Shown: piece by piece, positions 17,006-26,412 of the stretch | Layout: every line of letters starts with the position of its first letter | How positions within the stretch are numbered: position 1 is the first letter of the stretch | Origin: Aliiglaciecola sp. 3_MG-2023 | GTDB lineage: Bacteria > Pseudomonadota > Gammaproteobacteria > Enterobacterales > Alteromonadaceae | Assembly (NCBI RefSeq): GCF_030548205.1 | Contig: NZ_JAUORV010000008.1 | Span: 1 to 64,000 of the forward strand | Reading direction: 5' to 3' | Length of the DNA stretch: 64,000 nt | Translations under genes and position numbers: made by a program | The notes under the pieces: generated by a model | Told to the model about the DNA's origin: nothing | Seen by the model: only the letters and a program-made list of their open reading frames with translations | Database searches by the model: none

Positions 17006-18409
17006 ATGGCTAAACTGACATTTTTTGGGGCTATTGAAGGCGTAACAGGCTCCATGTATTTGCTGCAATCTGGAAATAGTAAGGTATTACTCGATTGTGG
17101 ATTGTTTCAAGGCCGACGAGAAGAAGAAGAGGCTAATTTAAAACCCTTACCATTCGATGTCAGTCAGTTGGATGCCGTGGTGCTTTCCCATGCTCACTTA
17201 GACCATTCTGGTCGTTTGCCACTGCTCGTTTCTGAAGGTTTAAGTTGTCCTATTTATATGACTTCGGCCACTAAAGAGTTAATAGAGGTGTTGCTCAAAG
17301 ACGCAGCATCATTACAGCAACGAGATGTTGAATGGGAAAATAAGCGCCGTCGCCGCGCAGGTAAAGAGGAGCTTGAACCTCTGTATAACCTACAGGATGT
17401 AGAAACCACACTAGATGTCTGTATTGGCATAAACTACCATCAAAAACGAGATGTCGCTGAGGGGGTGACGATTCACTTTCTCGATGCGGGTCATATCCTT
17501 GGTTCTGCCATTGTGGAAGTCTTGATAGATGAGCAAGCAGGGCCGAAAAAATTAGTATTCTCAGGTGATCTTGGAAACTCACAAGCTGCGTTATTAAAGG
17601 ATCCAGAATTAGTCGATTCTGCTGATGTTTTGCTGCTTGAATCGACGTACGGTGACCGCGACCATCGTTCTATGGGTGAAACACTGCAAGAGTTTGAGGA
17701 TGTCATCGAAGAGGCTTCTGAAAATGGCGGAAATATTTTAATCCCTTCGTTTGCTGTTGGCAGAACTCAAGAAATCATATTTCGACTCGGCGAGCTGTAT
17801 CAAAAAGGAAAACTAAAGCAACAAGCGGTATTTTTAGATAGTCCAATGGCGATCGCGGTAACTGAAATTTATCACCGCTATCAGAATGTCTTCAATGAAG
17901 AAGACCGTTCAGCAATGGGAGGAGAGAACAAACAACAAAGTTTGCATAAATTCTTGCCTGTATTGAAATATTCCAGCAGCACAGAAGAGTCTATGGCGTT
18001 GAATCAGATTGACCGGGGCGCGATTTTTATTGCTGGAAGTGGGATGTGCAATGGCGGCAGAATACGTCACCATTTAAAACACAACTTATGGCGCAATCAA
18101 TCTCATGTTATTTTTGTTGGGTTTCAAGCCATTGGTACTCCAGGTCGAGCGCTTGTTGATGGTGCTAAAACCTATAAAATAGCGGGTGAAAATATTGCCG
18201 TTAAAGCACAAATTCACACCATGGGGGGCTTTTCCGCTCATGCTAGTCAAACGCAGTTGATTCAATGGGCGCAAGGATTCACCGCTAAAAAACCTCAGCT
18301 ATTCCTTGTGCATGGCGAGGAAAAAGCAAAGCTGACTCTGCAACAGGCGTTCAAAAAAGTGGGGTGGCATGCAACGATTCCTACACTAAATCAAACAATT
18401 CAATTTTGA
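17006..18409 (+). CDS. Beta-CASP metallo-beta-lactamase-fold hydrolase (RNA-processing type)
   Basis: A 467-residue protein with the full metallo-beta-lactamase/beta-CASP layout. The metal motif is SHAHLDHSGRLP (residues 65-76), DAGHILGSA follows near 165, and FSGDLGNS near 190. The beta-CASP insert starts around 230 (IPSFAVGRTQE), with GSGMCNGGRIRHHL and GFQAIGTPGRAL further on. HTMGGFSAHASQ, the motif with the last metal histidine, is near residue 405. The family includes RNA nucleases and CPSF-73-like proteins, though bacterial stand-alone members beside usp genes are poorly characterised. ACGGAG precedes the ATG. Cytoplasmic; predicted RNase with two zinc ions. Confidence 0.88.
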   Translation: MAKLTFFGAIEGVTGSMYLLQSGNSKVLLDCGLFQGRREEEEANLKPLPFDVSQLDAVVLSHAHLDHSGRLPLLVSEGLSCPIYMTSATKELIEVLLKDAASLQQRDVEWENKRRRRAGKEELEPLYNLQDVETTLDVCIGINYHQKRDVAEGVTIHFLDAGHILGSAIVEVLIDEQAGPKKLVFSGDLGNSQAALLKDPELVDSADVLLLESTYGDRDHRSMGETLQEFEDVIEEASENGGNILIPSFAVGRTQEIIFRLGELYQKGKLKQQAVFLDSPMAIAVTEIYHRYQNVFNEEDRSAMGGENKQQSLHKFLPVLKYSSSTEESMALNQIDRGAIFIAGSGMCNGGRIRHHLKHNLWRNQSHVIFVGFQAIGTPGRALVDGAKTYKIAGENIAVKAQIHTMGGFSAHASQTQLIQWAQGFTAKKPQLFLVHGEEKAKLTLQQAFKKVGWHATIPTLNQTIQF

Positions 18410-18490
18410 GTAAATCATTTTTAGCAGTAAACTGGCGTATCAGCATTCATTCAGCCCCACGAAAATTAAGGGTAGTTAAAAGTACGTATT

Positions 18491-19282
18491 ATGAAAAAAC
18501 AATTACCTTGGTGGGGAGAATTTAGCTTTGCACTTTCACAAACAAAGTGTTGGCGAATTAGAGAACGATTAATTGCTATAAAGCGTGGTCAAGGTGAATG
18601 GACAATATGGAACAATGAATCTGCTGTTGAAATTGATTTACCTATTTCAACGGATAATCCGGATTCAACCGAGTCCTTCGAGCAAATTGAATTTTCACGT
18701 TATTTGCTAGGGAATACGAGCGATACGTTGCTAATTGAACCCTCTCTTGCAGATAGGGCGATGGTAGTCAGACCGAGTCGGCCACTAGTGGTTTTGCCAG
18801 GAGAGAAGATTAACGTTTATGTCAGTACACCGTTGTGGATGACTATCTTAATACCAAACCATCCACTGCCAATGGCCGATATTCCTTTTTGGCGACCTTC
18901 AGACTCTTGGTTTGGGCCTTCTACCATGGAAGGAGACCTCTGTTATTCAAAATATACAGATGCAAAAATGGATATTAATCGCTTAGAAAAACGATCTCAT
19001 CGTGCGACAACCATGGTGACAATAAAAAACGCTCAGGAAAAGCCGCTGTCAATTGATAAGTTAAATTTGCCTGTACCCGCCCTGAAGTTATACGTTAACC
19101 AAGATGGCGAATTTTGGACGGATCAAGTGTCTATTATGCAGCGTTTAGAACATACCAAATCGGTTTCTCATGTGCGCCATTCTCCTCCTGACGAAATACA
19201 ATCAATGGAATTGGTATCTGAATCCCGTGAATTAAGTAAAAAGTCGTCTTTTTTATCTTCTATTGCAAGCTTAATCGATTAG
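18491..19282 (+). CDS. DUF432 family protein next to MscS
   Basis: A 263-residue soluble protein that I assign to DUF432 from its opening, WWGEFSFALSQTKCWRIRER, and from its neighbour: DUF432 genes typically adjoin a mechanosensitive channel. There is no signal peptide or membrane segment. The central region is rich in beta-strand-like sequence with PSRPLVVLPGEKINVYVSTP. The MscS gene follows after 23 bp, so the two are probably co-transcribed. Its role is unknown; an accessory role for the channel is an inference from gene order. Confidence 0.7.
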   Translation: MKKQLPWWGEFSFALSQTKCWRIRERLIAIKRGQGEWTIWNNESAVEIDLPISTDNPDSTESFEQIEFSRYLLGNTSDTLLIEPSLADRAMVVRPSRPLVVLPGEKINVYVSTPLWMTILIPNHPLPMADIPFWRPSDSWFGPSTMEGDLCYSKYTDAKMDINRLEKRSHRATTMVTIKNAQEKPLSIDKLNLPVPALKLYVNQDGEFWTDQVSIMQRLEHTKSVSHVRHSPPDEIQSMELVSESRELSKKSSFLSSIASLID

Positions 19283-19305
19283 CTTAAACCTGAGAATTGA
19301 AATCA

Positions 19306-20199
19306 ATGAAAGAACTAAGTGAAAGTGCGATTTTTCTAGAAATGTTGCCAGCATTTGATGTGATTAAAGCCATCATTATTTTAGTTTTAGGGTATTTATT
19401 AGCCAAGTTTTTGAGTAATTTAGTATCTCGTTTTAATGTTGCAAATATGACACAACACGGGCAAGTGCTTTTGCGCCGTGCTGTTTTTTACGGTGTCATG
19501 ATATTAATGTTTATTTCTGCTTTGCGAGAACTCGGCTTTGATCTTAGCGTGGTGCTCGGTGCGGCGGGAATATTGAGTGTGGCCATTGGTTTTGCTTCAC
19601 AAACTTCTGCTTCTAATTTGATTAGTGGACTGTTTTTGATGATGGAGCGGCCGTTTTCCATTGGTGATGTGATTCGAGTAGATGAGACGACCGGAGAAGT
19701 GATATCAATTGATTTGCTTTCGGTTAAAATCCGCACCTACGACAATCTGTTTGTTCGCGTGCCAAATGAGTCAATGATCAAAGCACAAGTGACAACATTA
19801 ACTCGATTTCCAATTCGCCGAGCTGATCTCAAAGTGGGTATTGCCTATAAAGAAGACATTGAAAAAGTGAAAGTCATCCTGGCTGAATTAGCAGATAAAA
19901 ATCCATTATGCTTGAGTGAGCCAGCGCCACTGTTTATTCTGCTAGGTTTCGGTTCTTCCTCAATTGATATTCAATTTTCTGTTTGGAGTAAAAGAGAAAA
20001 TTTCTTACTATTGAAAAACCAAATGTATCAACAAATCAAACAAGTTTTCGATGCGAACGGCATAGAAATTCCATTCCCACATTTGAGTTTGTATTCCGGT
20101 GAAGCCACTAAGCCCATCCCAGTTTCATTGTCTCAAAGTGAATTTCATGATGAAAATATAGGATCTCAAACAGCCAGCAAAACAGACACGCAAGGGTAG
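19306..20199 (+). CDS. MscS family mechanosensitive ion channel
   Basis: A 297-residue small-conductance channel of compact type. Hydrophobic helices occupy residues 10-35 and 55-80. The pore-lining helix and beta domain read VLGAAGILSVAIGFASQTSASNLISG (quoted in parts: VLGAAGILSVAIGFASQ, residues 83-99), then FLMMERPFSIGDVIRVDETTG. The C-terminal cytoplasmic cage ends in IEIPFPHLSLY, a family hallmark. The ATG at 19306 is chosen over the TTG at 19297. It is in the inner membrane and releases solutes on hypo-osmotic shock. It is the last gene of the usp-to-MscS cluster and faces the ABC export operon. Confidence 0.9.
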   Translation: MKELSESAIFLEMLPAFDVIKAIIILVLGYLLAKFLSNLVSRFNVANMTQHGQVLLRRAVFYGVMILMFISALRELGFDLSVVLGAAGILSVAIGFASQTSASNLISGLFLMMERPFSIGDVIRVDETTGEVISIDLLSVKIRTYDNLFVRVPNESMIKAQVTTLTRFPIRRADLKVGIAYKEDIEKVKVILAELADKNPLCLSEPAPLFILLGFGSSSIDIQFSVWSKRENFLLLKNQMYQQIKQVFDANGIEIPFPHLSLYSGEATKPIPVSLSQSEFHDENIGSQTASKTDTQG

Positions 20200-20256
20200 A
20201 GAACGCCTCTGCTCATGAATGCCGTTTGTGGGCTGAGTGTTATTGTGTAGGTTGGA

Positions 20257-21405
20257 TTAGTCTAGGTTTTTCTTGAAGCGTAAAGACGCAATCAGCAACC
20301 CTAACAGGGTAAACATTATTAGCCAGGAAACATCAAAGGTCATATCAGTAAATTCCACATCTTTGAGGATGACCCCTCGGATCAAGCGCATAAAATGAGT
20401 TGCCGGTAAGGTTTCAGCAATATATTGGGCAATGACCGGCATGCCTTCGTAGGGAAACATGAATCCAGAGAGCAGGATTGAGGGCAGTAAAATGAATATG
20501 GTCATTTGCATTGATTGCAATTGATTGGTGGCAATAGTCGAGATAACCAGCCCTAACACTAAGCTTGCGGCAATGAACAAAATGGTGACAGCAAATAAAG
20601 GGACTAAACCACCATTAACAGGCACATTGAAGACAAAATGCCCTAGACCTAAAATGATCACCACTTGCACTAAACCAATAAAAATGTAGGGAATGATCTT
20701 TCCCAACATTAACTCGATAGGCTTAATTGGTGTGGCGATTAACAATTCCATATTGCCATGCTCAGTCTCTCTTACTATGGCCGCGGATGTGAACATGATC
20801 ATGGTCATTGTGAGGATAATTCCTAATAATCCCGGCACTATATTTACCGCTGTTCGTTGTTCAGGGTTGTACAACAAAGTTACTTCAAAGGTGGCTGTTG
20901 AACGGTTAGCTGCTTGCCTTTGCAGTTCTACCAACGGCATTGACCGCAAACTTTTAATTGAACTTGCGATCATAGTATCTGAGCCATCTACTATCCATTG
21001 GGCAATGGGGCGACTTGTTTCCTCATCAGTCGAAGCAGGTAACCCCAAACCAACACTGGCACTGCGCGCCAAACGCTGACTAACGTCATGGGGAATAAAT
21101 AAAATAGCGCGTACTTCTGTACGCTCCATCGCTTTTTGTGCACTGCTAACATCTTGATAATGTTTTGTGAATTCGACCACTTGTGTGGCAGAAACCGTTT
21201 GCACTAGGGCTCTACTCAGGGTGGTCTGGCTATGATCAACCAGTGCCACAGGAATATGCCTAACATTGGTATTAATGGCATAACCAAACAATATTAATTG
21301 CACTAATGGGATCATTATGACCATCCCAAAGGTCATTTTGTCGCGCTTTAATTGCGTCAATTCTTTAAATAAAATAGCTTGAATACGATATAGGCTAGTG
21401 ATCAT
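20257..21405 (-). CDS. ABC-2 type transporter permease
   Basis: A 382-residue permease with one N-terminal membrane helix, a large external domain (about residues 45-175) and five C-terminal helices. These include PGLLGIILTMTMIMFTSAAI and FILLPSILLSGFMFPYEGMP, patterns typical of the YhhJ/YbhR-type ABC-2 permeases. It overlaps the ATPase gene by 4 bp and ends a three-gene operon (membrane-fusion lipoprotein, ATPase, permease). This arrangement exports drugs or envelope molecules from the inner membrane through an outer-membrane channel encoded elsewhere. Substrate unknown. Confidence 0.88.
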   Translation of the reverse strand: MITSLYRIQAILFKELTQLKRDKMTFGMVIMIPLVQLILFGYAINTNVRHIPVALVDHSQTTLSRALVQTVSATQVVEFTKHYQDVSSAQKAMERTEVRAILFIPHDVSQRLARSASVGLGLPASTDEETSRPIAQWIVDGSDTMIASSIKSLRSMPLVELQRQAANRSTATFEVTLLYNPEQRTAVNIVPGLLGIILTMTMIMFTSAAIVRETEHGNMELLIATPIKPIELMLGKIIPYIFIGLVQVVIILGLGHFVFNVPVNGGLVPLFAVTILFIAASLVLGLVISTIATNQLQSMQMTIFILLPSILLSGFMFPYEGMPVIAQYIAETLPATHFMRLIRGVILKDVEFTDMTFDVSWLIMFTLLGLLIASLRFKKNLD

Positions 21406-22340
21406 TGTCTACCACCACCTGTACAGGTAATAAATACGTCTTCTAAACTGGGACGCGTCAGATTGAGTTCATGTTTAGGCAGTTGAGTTTGATGTTGCAA
21501 ATAGCCGCAAGGATCTGATATTGATTTACTTACCAAAACACGCAACCTCGCACCCAATTGAGCCGCGGTGATTACCTTAGGCAGAGACACAACTTGCTGT
21601 TTTAATTGACGTATACTTTCGGCCTGAATTTCTACTACGTTTGCCGCCATGTTATTCATCAAGTCTTCCGGGCTTCCGTCGGCGCGCTTTTTGCCATTTT
21701 CTAAAATGGCCAGTTTATGGCAGCGCTCTGCTTCGTCCATATAGTGGGTGGAAACTAAAATACTGGTCCCTTGTTCGCATAAATCAAACAGTTGTTCCCA
21801 AAATTCGCGACGGTTTTCAGGATCTACCGCAGAGGTAGGCTCATCTAAAAACAGCAGTTGCGGTTTATGCAGTGTTGCTCCTGCAAGGGCTAGTCGTTGA
21901 CGCTGTCCACCACTTAAACTGCCTGCCAATTGATGTTGTTTTTGATCCAAGCCATAAATAGATAATAATTCACTCAAACGTTTTTTCTGTGCCGAACCTG
22001 AAATACCATAAATTTTAGCAATAAATTGTAGGTTCTCTTTAACCGTTAAGTTGTTATATAACGAAAATTTTTGAGTCATGTAACCCATTTTTAAACGCAA
22101 CTTTTCAGCGTCTTTCGGCAGTGTTAAACCTAGTACCTGCACGTTTCCAGAGCTGGGCTTTAATAAGCCTGTTAGCATTCTTATTGCCGTCGTTTTACCA
22201 CTGCCATTTGGCCCTAAAAAACCGTAAATCGTGCTTTTTTCTACGTTAAGATCAAGCCCATCTATGGCTTTTAAATCACCAAAGTGACGACTTAATTGTG
22301 TTGCCTGTATGACTAACTCTGAGGAGGGGGTAGTCGTCAT
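21402..22340 (-). CDS. ABC transporter ATP-binding protein
   Basis: A 312-residue ATPase with Walker A GPNGSGKT (about residues 43-50), signature LSGGQRQRLALAG near 140 and Walker B LLFLDEPTSAVDP near 160. The H-loop is STHYMDEAE. A C-terminal extension of some 85 residues follows the nucleotide-binding domain, as in drug/sodium-type exporters paired with ABC-2 permeases. It overlaps both neighbours by 4 bp, so the three genes are translationally coupled. It powers export by the permease at 20257. Confidence 0.93.
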   Translation of the reverse strand: MTTTPSSELVIQATQLSRHFGDLKAIDGLDLNVEKSTIYGFLGPNGSGKTTAIRMLTGLLKPSSGNVQVLGLTLPKDAEKLRLKMGYMTQKFSLYNNLTVKENLQFIAKIYGISGSAQKKRLSELLSIYGLDQKQHQLAGSLSGGQRQRLALAGATLHKPQLLFLDEPTSAVDPENRREFWEQLFDLCEQGTSILVSTHYMDEAERCHKLAILENGKKRADGSPEDLMNNMAANVVEIQAESIRQLKQQVVSLPKVITAAQLGARLRVLVSKSISDPCGYLQHQTQLPKHELNLTRPSLEDVFITCTGGGRQ

Positions 22341-23338
22341 GGAAGTTCCACTTGCACTGCGACACCGTTGGGAAGATCTGCATAACTATCAGGTAATTGC
22401 ACTTCTGCTAAATACATTAACCTTGCTCGTTCGTCTTGATTTAAGGCGTAATAAGGAGTGAAAGCAGGTTCAATTGAAATCCAGCGAACATCGCCCTTAA
22501 TGGGCTCAGAAATGCCATCCACGTGGATTTGCAAAGTATCCCCAGCTTTTATTTTCACGCGATAAGGTTCAGGAACATAAATTCGTGCATAGGGCGCTTT
22601 ACCAGCAAGTACAATGGCAACAGGACTCCCAGCGGTGACTCTTTCGCCTAAATTCCACGGAAGGTTATCGAGTCGACCATCGCGGGTGGCGATGATGGTT
22701 AGGTCTTCAAGTTTTTTCATTTCACTTGCCAACGCAGCCTGCATCATCGCTAAGTTGGTTTTGCCCATTTCTAAATCCTCTGGTCGGGTGCCATTGGTCA
22801 ATAATAGCAAAGCTTCTTTTGCTTCATGAACCGCTGCGGCTTTTGCATCCCGTGTGGCGAGGGCTTGATCGAGATTCGCTTGACTCACTAGCTTTTGGGC
22901 GATGAGGTTTTTAGCTCTGAGGTAAGCCGTTTCGCTTTCGGTTAACGCTGCCTGGGCACCTTCTAATTTGGCGCTAGCAGAGGCCACTTCTTCAGGGCGA
23001 GCACCATTTCTTAGTTTGTCTAAATTGGCTTGTGCTTCGGCAACAGAAGCTTTTGCTTTGGCGACCTGTGCTTTTTGTTGGCGAGCATCTAATTGCACCA
23101 ATACATCGCCTTTTTTGACCAACGAGCCTTGGGGGATAGGTAACTCAGTGACCACTTCGCTGACTGTGGCGGTGTGGGCAATTCTACTTCGTTCTAATGT
23201 TCCTAGGGCAAGCCCGGTTTTATCGTCTTGGCATCCACTGATAAAAATTAACAACAGTAGCGAGGTGATCATTAAAACTGCTTGCATTAGCGTCTGTTTG
23301 GTCACTAATTTTATCGACAGGAATTGCATTTGGAGCAT
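22337..23338 (-). CDS. HlyD-family membrane fusion lipoprotein
   Basis: A 333-residue periplasmic adaptor. Its N-terminal hydrophobic run ends in a lipobox, FISGC (about residues 32-36), so it is probably a lipoprotein or a signal-anchored adaptor. A biotinyl-lipoyl half is visible near 65-80 (VVTELPIPQGSLVKKGDVLV). A long alpha-helical hairpin rich in Ala, Lys and Glu covers about 85-215, then a second lipoyl half (IIATRDGRLD...GERVTAGSPV) and a barrel domain. AAGGA lies before the ATG at 23338, supporting this start over internal ATGs. It is first of the export operon and links the inner-membrane ABC pair to an outer-membrane factor. Confidence 0.88.
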   Translation of the reverse strand: MLQMQFLSIKLVTKQTLMQAVLMITSLLLLIFISGCQDDKTGLALGTLERSRIAHTATVSEVVTELPIPQGSLVKKGDVLVQLDARQQKAQVAKAKASVAEAQANLDKLRNGARPEEVASASAKLEGAQAALTESETAYLRAKNLIAQKLVSQANLDQALATRDAKAAAVHEAKEALLLLTNGTRPEDLEMGKTNLAMMQAALASEMKKLEDLTIIATRDGRLDNLPWNLGERVTAGSPVAIVLAGKAPYARIYVPEPYRVKIKAGDTLQIHVDGISEPIKGDVRWISIEPAFTPYYALNQDERARLMYLAEVQLPDSYADLPNGVAVQVELP

Positions 23339-23584
23339 TAGTTATCCTTACAAATGGTATTTATCATCGGTAACCTGATCATTTAGTTGAAGGCGAGTCA
23401 CAGCAAATCTCCTTTGGAAATTTGGTTTTAACGACCATCTTTACCTGACTCACTTAGACTACACCTTAACCATTCGTCGATCTAGCTATCACCGAATTGT
23501 GTATTTCATTATTTTGCAAATCCTTGATATGGTAATGAAAAAGTCCCGAACAACAATCATTCTAAAAAACTAGGGAGAAATATT

Positions 23585-25144
23585 TTGTCATTGCTCGATT
23601 ACTCAATTGTTGGATTATATTTATTGGGGTTGTTGTTGATGGGATTGCTTTTCCGGCAACAGCGTAATCGAGATGATTATTTTCTAGGTGGACGAAGTAT
23701 CCCTTGGCCGGAACTTTCTTTGTCGGTTATGGCCACCCAACTATCTGCTGTCAGTTTTATTTCAGCACCGGCTTTTGTTGGCTTGCGCGAAGGCGGTGGA
23801 CTGATTTGGCTATCTTATGAATTGGCACTGCCTGCAGCGGTGGCATTAATGCTGTGGCGATTGTTGCCTTCATTGCATAAGTCTGGCGTGGTGAGCGTCT
23901 ACGATTATCTAGAGAAACGTTTTTCCCGTTCCACGCGATTACTGATTAGTTTTGTCTTTCAATTAAGTCGTTCCGTGGCAACGGCCATTATGATTTATGC
24001 CATTTCCCTTATTTTACAAGGCACTATGGGGATGGAGCAGTGGCACAGTATCTTGTTAATTGGAGTGATTACCTTAGTGTATTCGGCCATGGGCGGAATG
24101 AAGGCTGTGGTGTATGGCGATGCATTTCAAATGATACTGATTTTTGGGGGCGCTTTAACGTGTCTTTGGGTTGCCTTAGATCATGTGGGCGGGGTTGATC
24201 AGGCATTGGCGATTATTGAGCCTGCACGCTTAGTGGCGGTGAAACCTGAACAGTTTGGCTTGTCGGGTAATGATTTTGGGTTATTGCCTATGCTATTTGG
24301 TGGAGTGGTGCTTTATGCATCCTACTATGGCTGCGATCAATCTGAAGCTCAACGCTCTTTGTCTGCACATAATCTTGGGGATCTGAGAAAAATGATGTTA
24401 ACGGTGGCAATTTGCCGTTTTCCCATCACGCTAGTGTATTGTGCTGCGGGTTTGGTGATAGGTGCTATGGTGATGACTACACCTTCCTTGCAAGCGCAAA
24501 TTCCAGCTGATAATCCTGATTGGATGATGCCGATTTTTATTATTAATTATTTACCAAGTGGCATTATTGGCTTATTAGTGGTGGCGATTATGGCCGCTGC
24601 CATGTCTTCCCTTAGCTCTGCAGTAAACAGTTTAGCCGCCGTTTCAGTTGAAGATATCTGTCGTTTGTTTAAACATCAGCCAAACAATGAAACCTACATT
24701 AAATATGCACGTTTAGCAGGCATTGGCTGGGGGCTAGTAACACTGTTTTTGTCATTCATTGCCGGTGACATCGCACCCACCATTATTGAAGCGATCAATA
24801 AAATTGGTTCAGTTTTCTATGGTCCTGTTTTAGCGATTTTTCTTTTAGGTATCTACAGTAAAAAAATTGCTTCTTACGCAGCGAATACAGGGTTAGCGGC
24901 GGGGGTATTAGTGAATATGGGATTATGGTTATTTGAAAGTCCCATATTTTGGTTTTGGTGGAATTTAATCGGCTTTGTTGTCACCATTGCCGTGGGTTAT
25001 TTAATGACGTTCATTACCAAACCTACAGACTCTCACCTGCCCAGCATTCGATTGTTGTCACTTCATAACGCTATATTACTCATTGGATTGAGCGGTATTC
25101 TAACCTTGTTTTGTCTAATGTTACCTAGTTTGATATCCACATAG
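23585..25144 (+). CDS. Sodium:solute symporter family permease (SSS), stand-alone
   Basis: A 519-residue membrane protein with about 13-14 hydrophobic segments. It begins with DYSIVGLYLLGLLLMGLLF and the DDYFLGGRSIPW pattern of the sodium symporter family, with ATQLSAVSFISAPAF in the first core helix. MAAAMSSLSSAVNSLAAVS corresponds to the conserved eighth helix. The start is a TTG, with AGGGAG at fitting spacing and no better in-frame start. It is transcribed divergently from the ABC export operon. It resembles sugar, sialic acid or carboxylate symporters; the substrate cannot be decided. Confidence 0.85.
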   Translation: MSLLDYSIVGLYLLGLLLMGLLFRQQRNRDDYFLGGRSIPWPELSLSVMATQLSAVSFISAPAFVGLREGGGLIWLSYELALPAAVALMLWRLLPSLHKSGVVSVYDYLEKRFSRSTRLLISFVFQLSRSVATAIMIYAISLILQGTMGMEQWHSILLIGVITLVYSAMGGMKAVVYGDAFQMILIFGGALTCLWVALDHVGGVDQALAIIEPARLVAVKPEQFGLSGNDFGLLPMLFGGVVLYASYYGCDQSEAQRSLSAHNLGDLRKMMLTVAICRFPITLVYCAAGLVIGAMVMTTPSLQAQIPADNPDWMMPIFIINYLPSGIIGLLVVAIMAAAMSSLSSAVNSLAAVSVEDICRLFKHQPNNETYIKYARLAGIGWGLVTLFLSFIAGDIAPTIIEAINKIGSVFYGPVLAIFLLGIYSKKIASYAANTGLAAGVLVNMGLWLFESPIFWFWWNLIGFVVTIAVGYLMTFITKPTDSHLPSIRLLSLHNAILLIGLSGILTLFCLMLPSLIST

Positions 25145-25382
25145 CCTTTTGACGTTTTTACGTTTAGATTGTGCATAATTTACCGATGCACGTGTAAATA
25201 TCACCCAAGTTTAGATTCTCTATCATTCTTAATCGTTGAAATACAAGGGATTTAGAGTGTTATCGGCGAGTTTAGGCATGGCATGAAAATTGGAACCTAC
25301 ATAATTAACCCAAACACATTTTGTTATCTTGGTTGCAACTCAATCCAAGGTAGTAGTTTAAAATTATTGTTAAGGATTATTT

Positions 25383-25928
25383 ATGAACACCAATACAGGC
25401 CCATTAAAACTCATAATAAAAACGCCGATTTTGTTGATGCTGACGAGTCTCATTTGGGTTGGTTGTGCAAGCGTACAACCAACCGCATTTGAAGCCGCTG
25501 AAGAATATGGCGAGTTTGGCTATAGCGACAAAAAACTCAGTGAAGATCAGTATCAAATTATTTTCAGTGGCAATGCCAAGACGGATACTGTTATCGCCAA
25601 AGATTACGCCTTATTGCACGCGGCCAATCTTACACTGTCAAACGGGTTTAGCTGGTTCGAAATTATCCAAAGTGATACTGACGTTGAAACGAAAGAGGTG
25701 AATAGGGTGGTCCCCGAGGTTTCCACTAACCCAACCACTACTTCTAGTTGTGGCGTACTGGGTTGCACAATTTCAACAGCATCTACTTACCAAGGAGGTA
25801 GCGTTATATCTAAGCAGGTGGCAGATAAAATTAATGCAACATTGGTGATTAAAATGGGCAGTGGAACACCCCCCAACCCAAATAAAGTGTTTGATGCCAA
25901 ACAACTTGCTGCCAATCTTGAAAGTTAG
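25383..25928 (+). CDS. Small lipoprotein of the CC0125/CC1285-like type
   Basis: A 181-residue protein with a signal peptide (residues 12-30) and a lipobox around WVGC near residue 30, so the mature protein is probably lipid-anchored. EYGEFGYSDKKLSEDQYQI followed by KDYALLHAANLTLSNGFSWF is the pattern I associate with an uncharacterised proteobacterial lipoprotein family in which an aromatic-rich loop precedes a repeated helix. AAGGA lies upstream. It ends 27 bp from the converging cyanase gene. Function unknown. Confidence 0.7.
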   Translation: MNTNTGPLKLIIKTPILLMLTSLIWVGCASVQPTAFEAAEEYGEFGYSDKKLSEDQYQIIFSGNAKTDTVIAKDYALLHAANLTLSNGFSWFEIIQSDTDVETKEVNRVVPEVSTNPTTTSSCGVLGCTISTASTYQGGSVISKQVADKINATLVIKMGSGTPPNPNKVFDAKQLAANLES

Positions 25929-25930
25929 AT

Positions 25931-25949
25931 AAGGGGACGTCGTCTCCTT
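25931..25949. terminator. Short hairpin between converging genes
   Basis: AAGGGGAC pairs with GTCTCCTT (one G-U pair) around a three-base loop. There is no clear T-run on either strand, so it is a weak candidate for a bidirectional terminator between the lipoprotein gene and cynS. Confidence 0.4.
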
Positions 25950-25955
25950 TGCTGG

Positions 25956-26402
25956 CTAATAGGATTTATAGGGTAAGAACTTTCCTGATAGGACGATATT
26001 CACTCTATCACCTGCTGGATTGTTCTCCCGCTGAATATCCATTGAGAAATCAATGGCGCTCATAATGCCGTCACCAAATTCCTCATGTATTAATGATTTT
26101 ATGGTGGTGCCGTAAACATTCACCAATTCATACAAGCGATAGATCAACGGATCTGTTGGTACAGTCTCCTCTAACGAGCCCTTATACGGTACCACTTGCA
26201 ACCAAGCAACCCCATTCTCATCTAGGTCAAACAAACTACCAATCTTTTGGGCTTGTTCTGCGCTGAATGTCATTTGTCCTAAACAACCCGCGGTTGTCCA
26301 CTCTTTAGATTTGCCAATGGCATCGGCCGCTTGCTGCCAAGTAATACCATTCTTAACTTTGTTTACCAAGATTGCGGTTGTGACTTCTTCGCGACTTTTC
26401 AT
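25956..26402 (-). CDS. cynS: Cyanate hydratase (cyanase)
   Basis: A 148-residue protein of cyanase length. It breaks cyanate down with bicarbonate to ammonia and CO2 in the cytoplasm. The catalytic residues are all present: R89 and E92 in IYRLYE and S115 in IMSAIDF. TVPTDPLIYR and VYGTTIKSLIHEEFGDGI are strongly conserved with the E. coli enzyme as I recall it. The N-terminal half is a helix-turn-helix-like domain. It lies 10 bp downstream of the phosphatase-kinase gene and is the last gene of a FNT/phosphatase-kinase/cynS operon. The operon's promoter looks sigma54-dependent, which fits a nitrogen-scavenging role. Confidence 0.95.
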   Translation of the reverse strand: MKSREEVTTAILVNKVKNGITWQQAADAIGKSKEWTTAGCLGQMTFSAEQAQKIGSLFDLDENGVAWLQVVPYKGSLEETVPTDPLIYRLYELVNVYGTTIKSLIHEEFGDGIMSAIDFSMDIQRENNPAGDRVNIVLSGKFLPYKSY

Positions 26403-26412
26403 AATAGGATCC

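Noticed and set aside
20693-21079. 128-residue plus-strand frame
   Set aside because: Antisense to the ABC-2 permease gene and without a ribosome-binding site.
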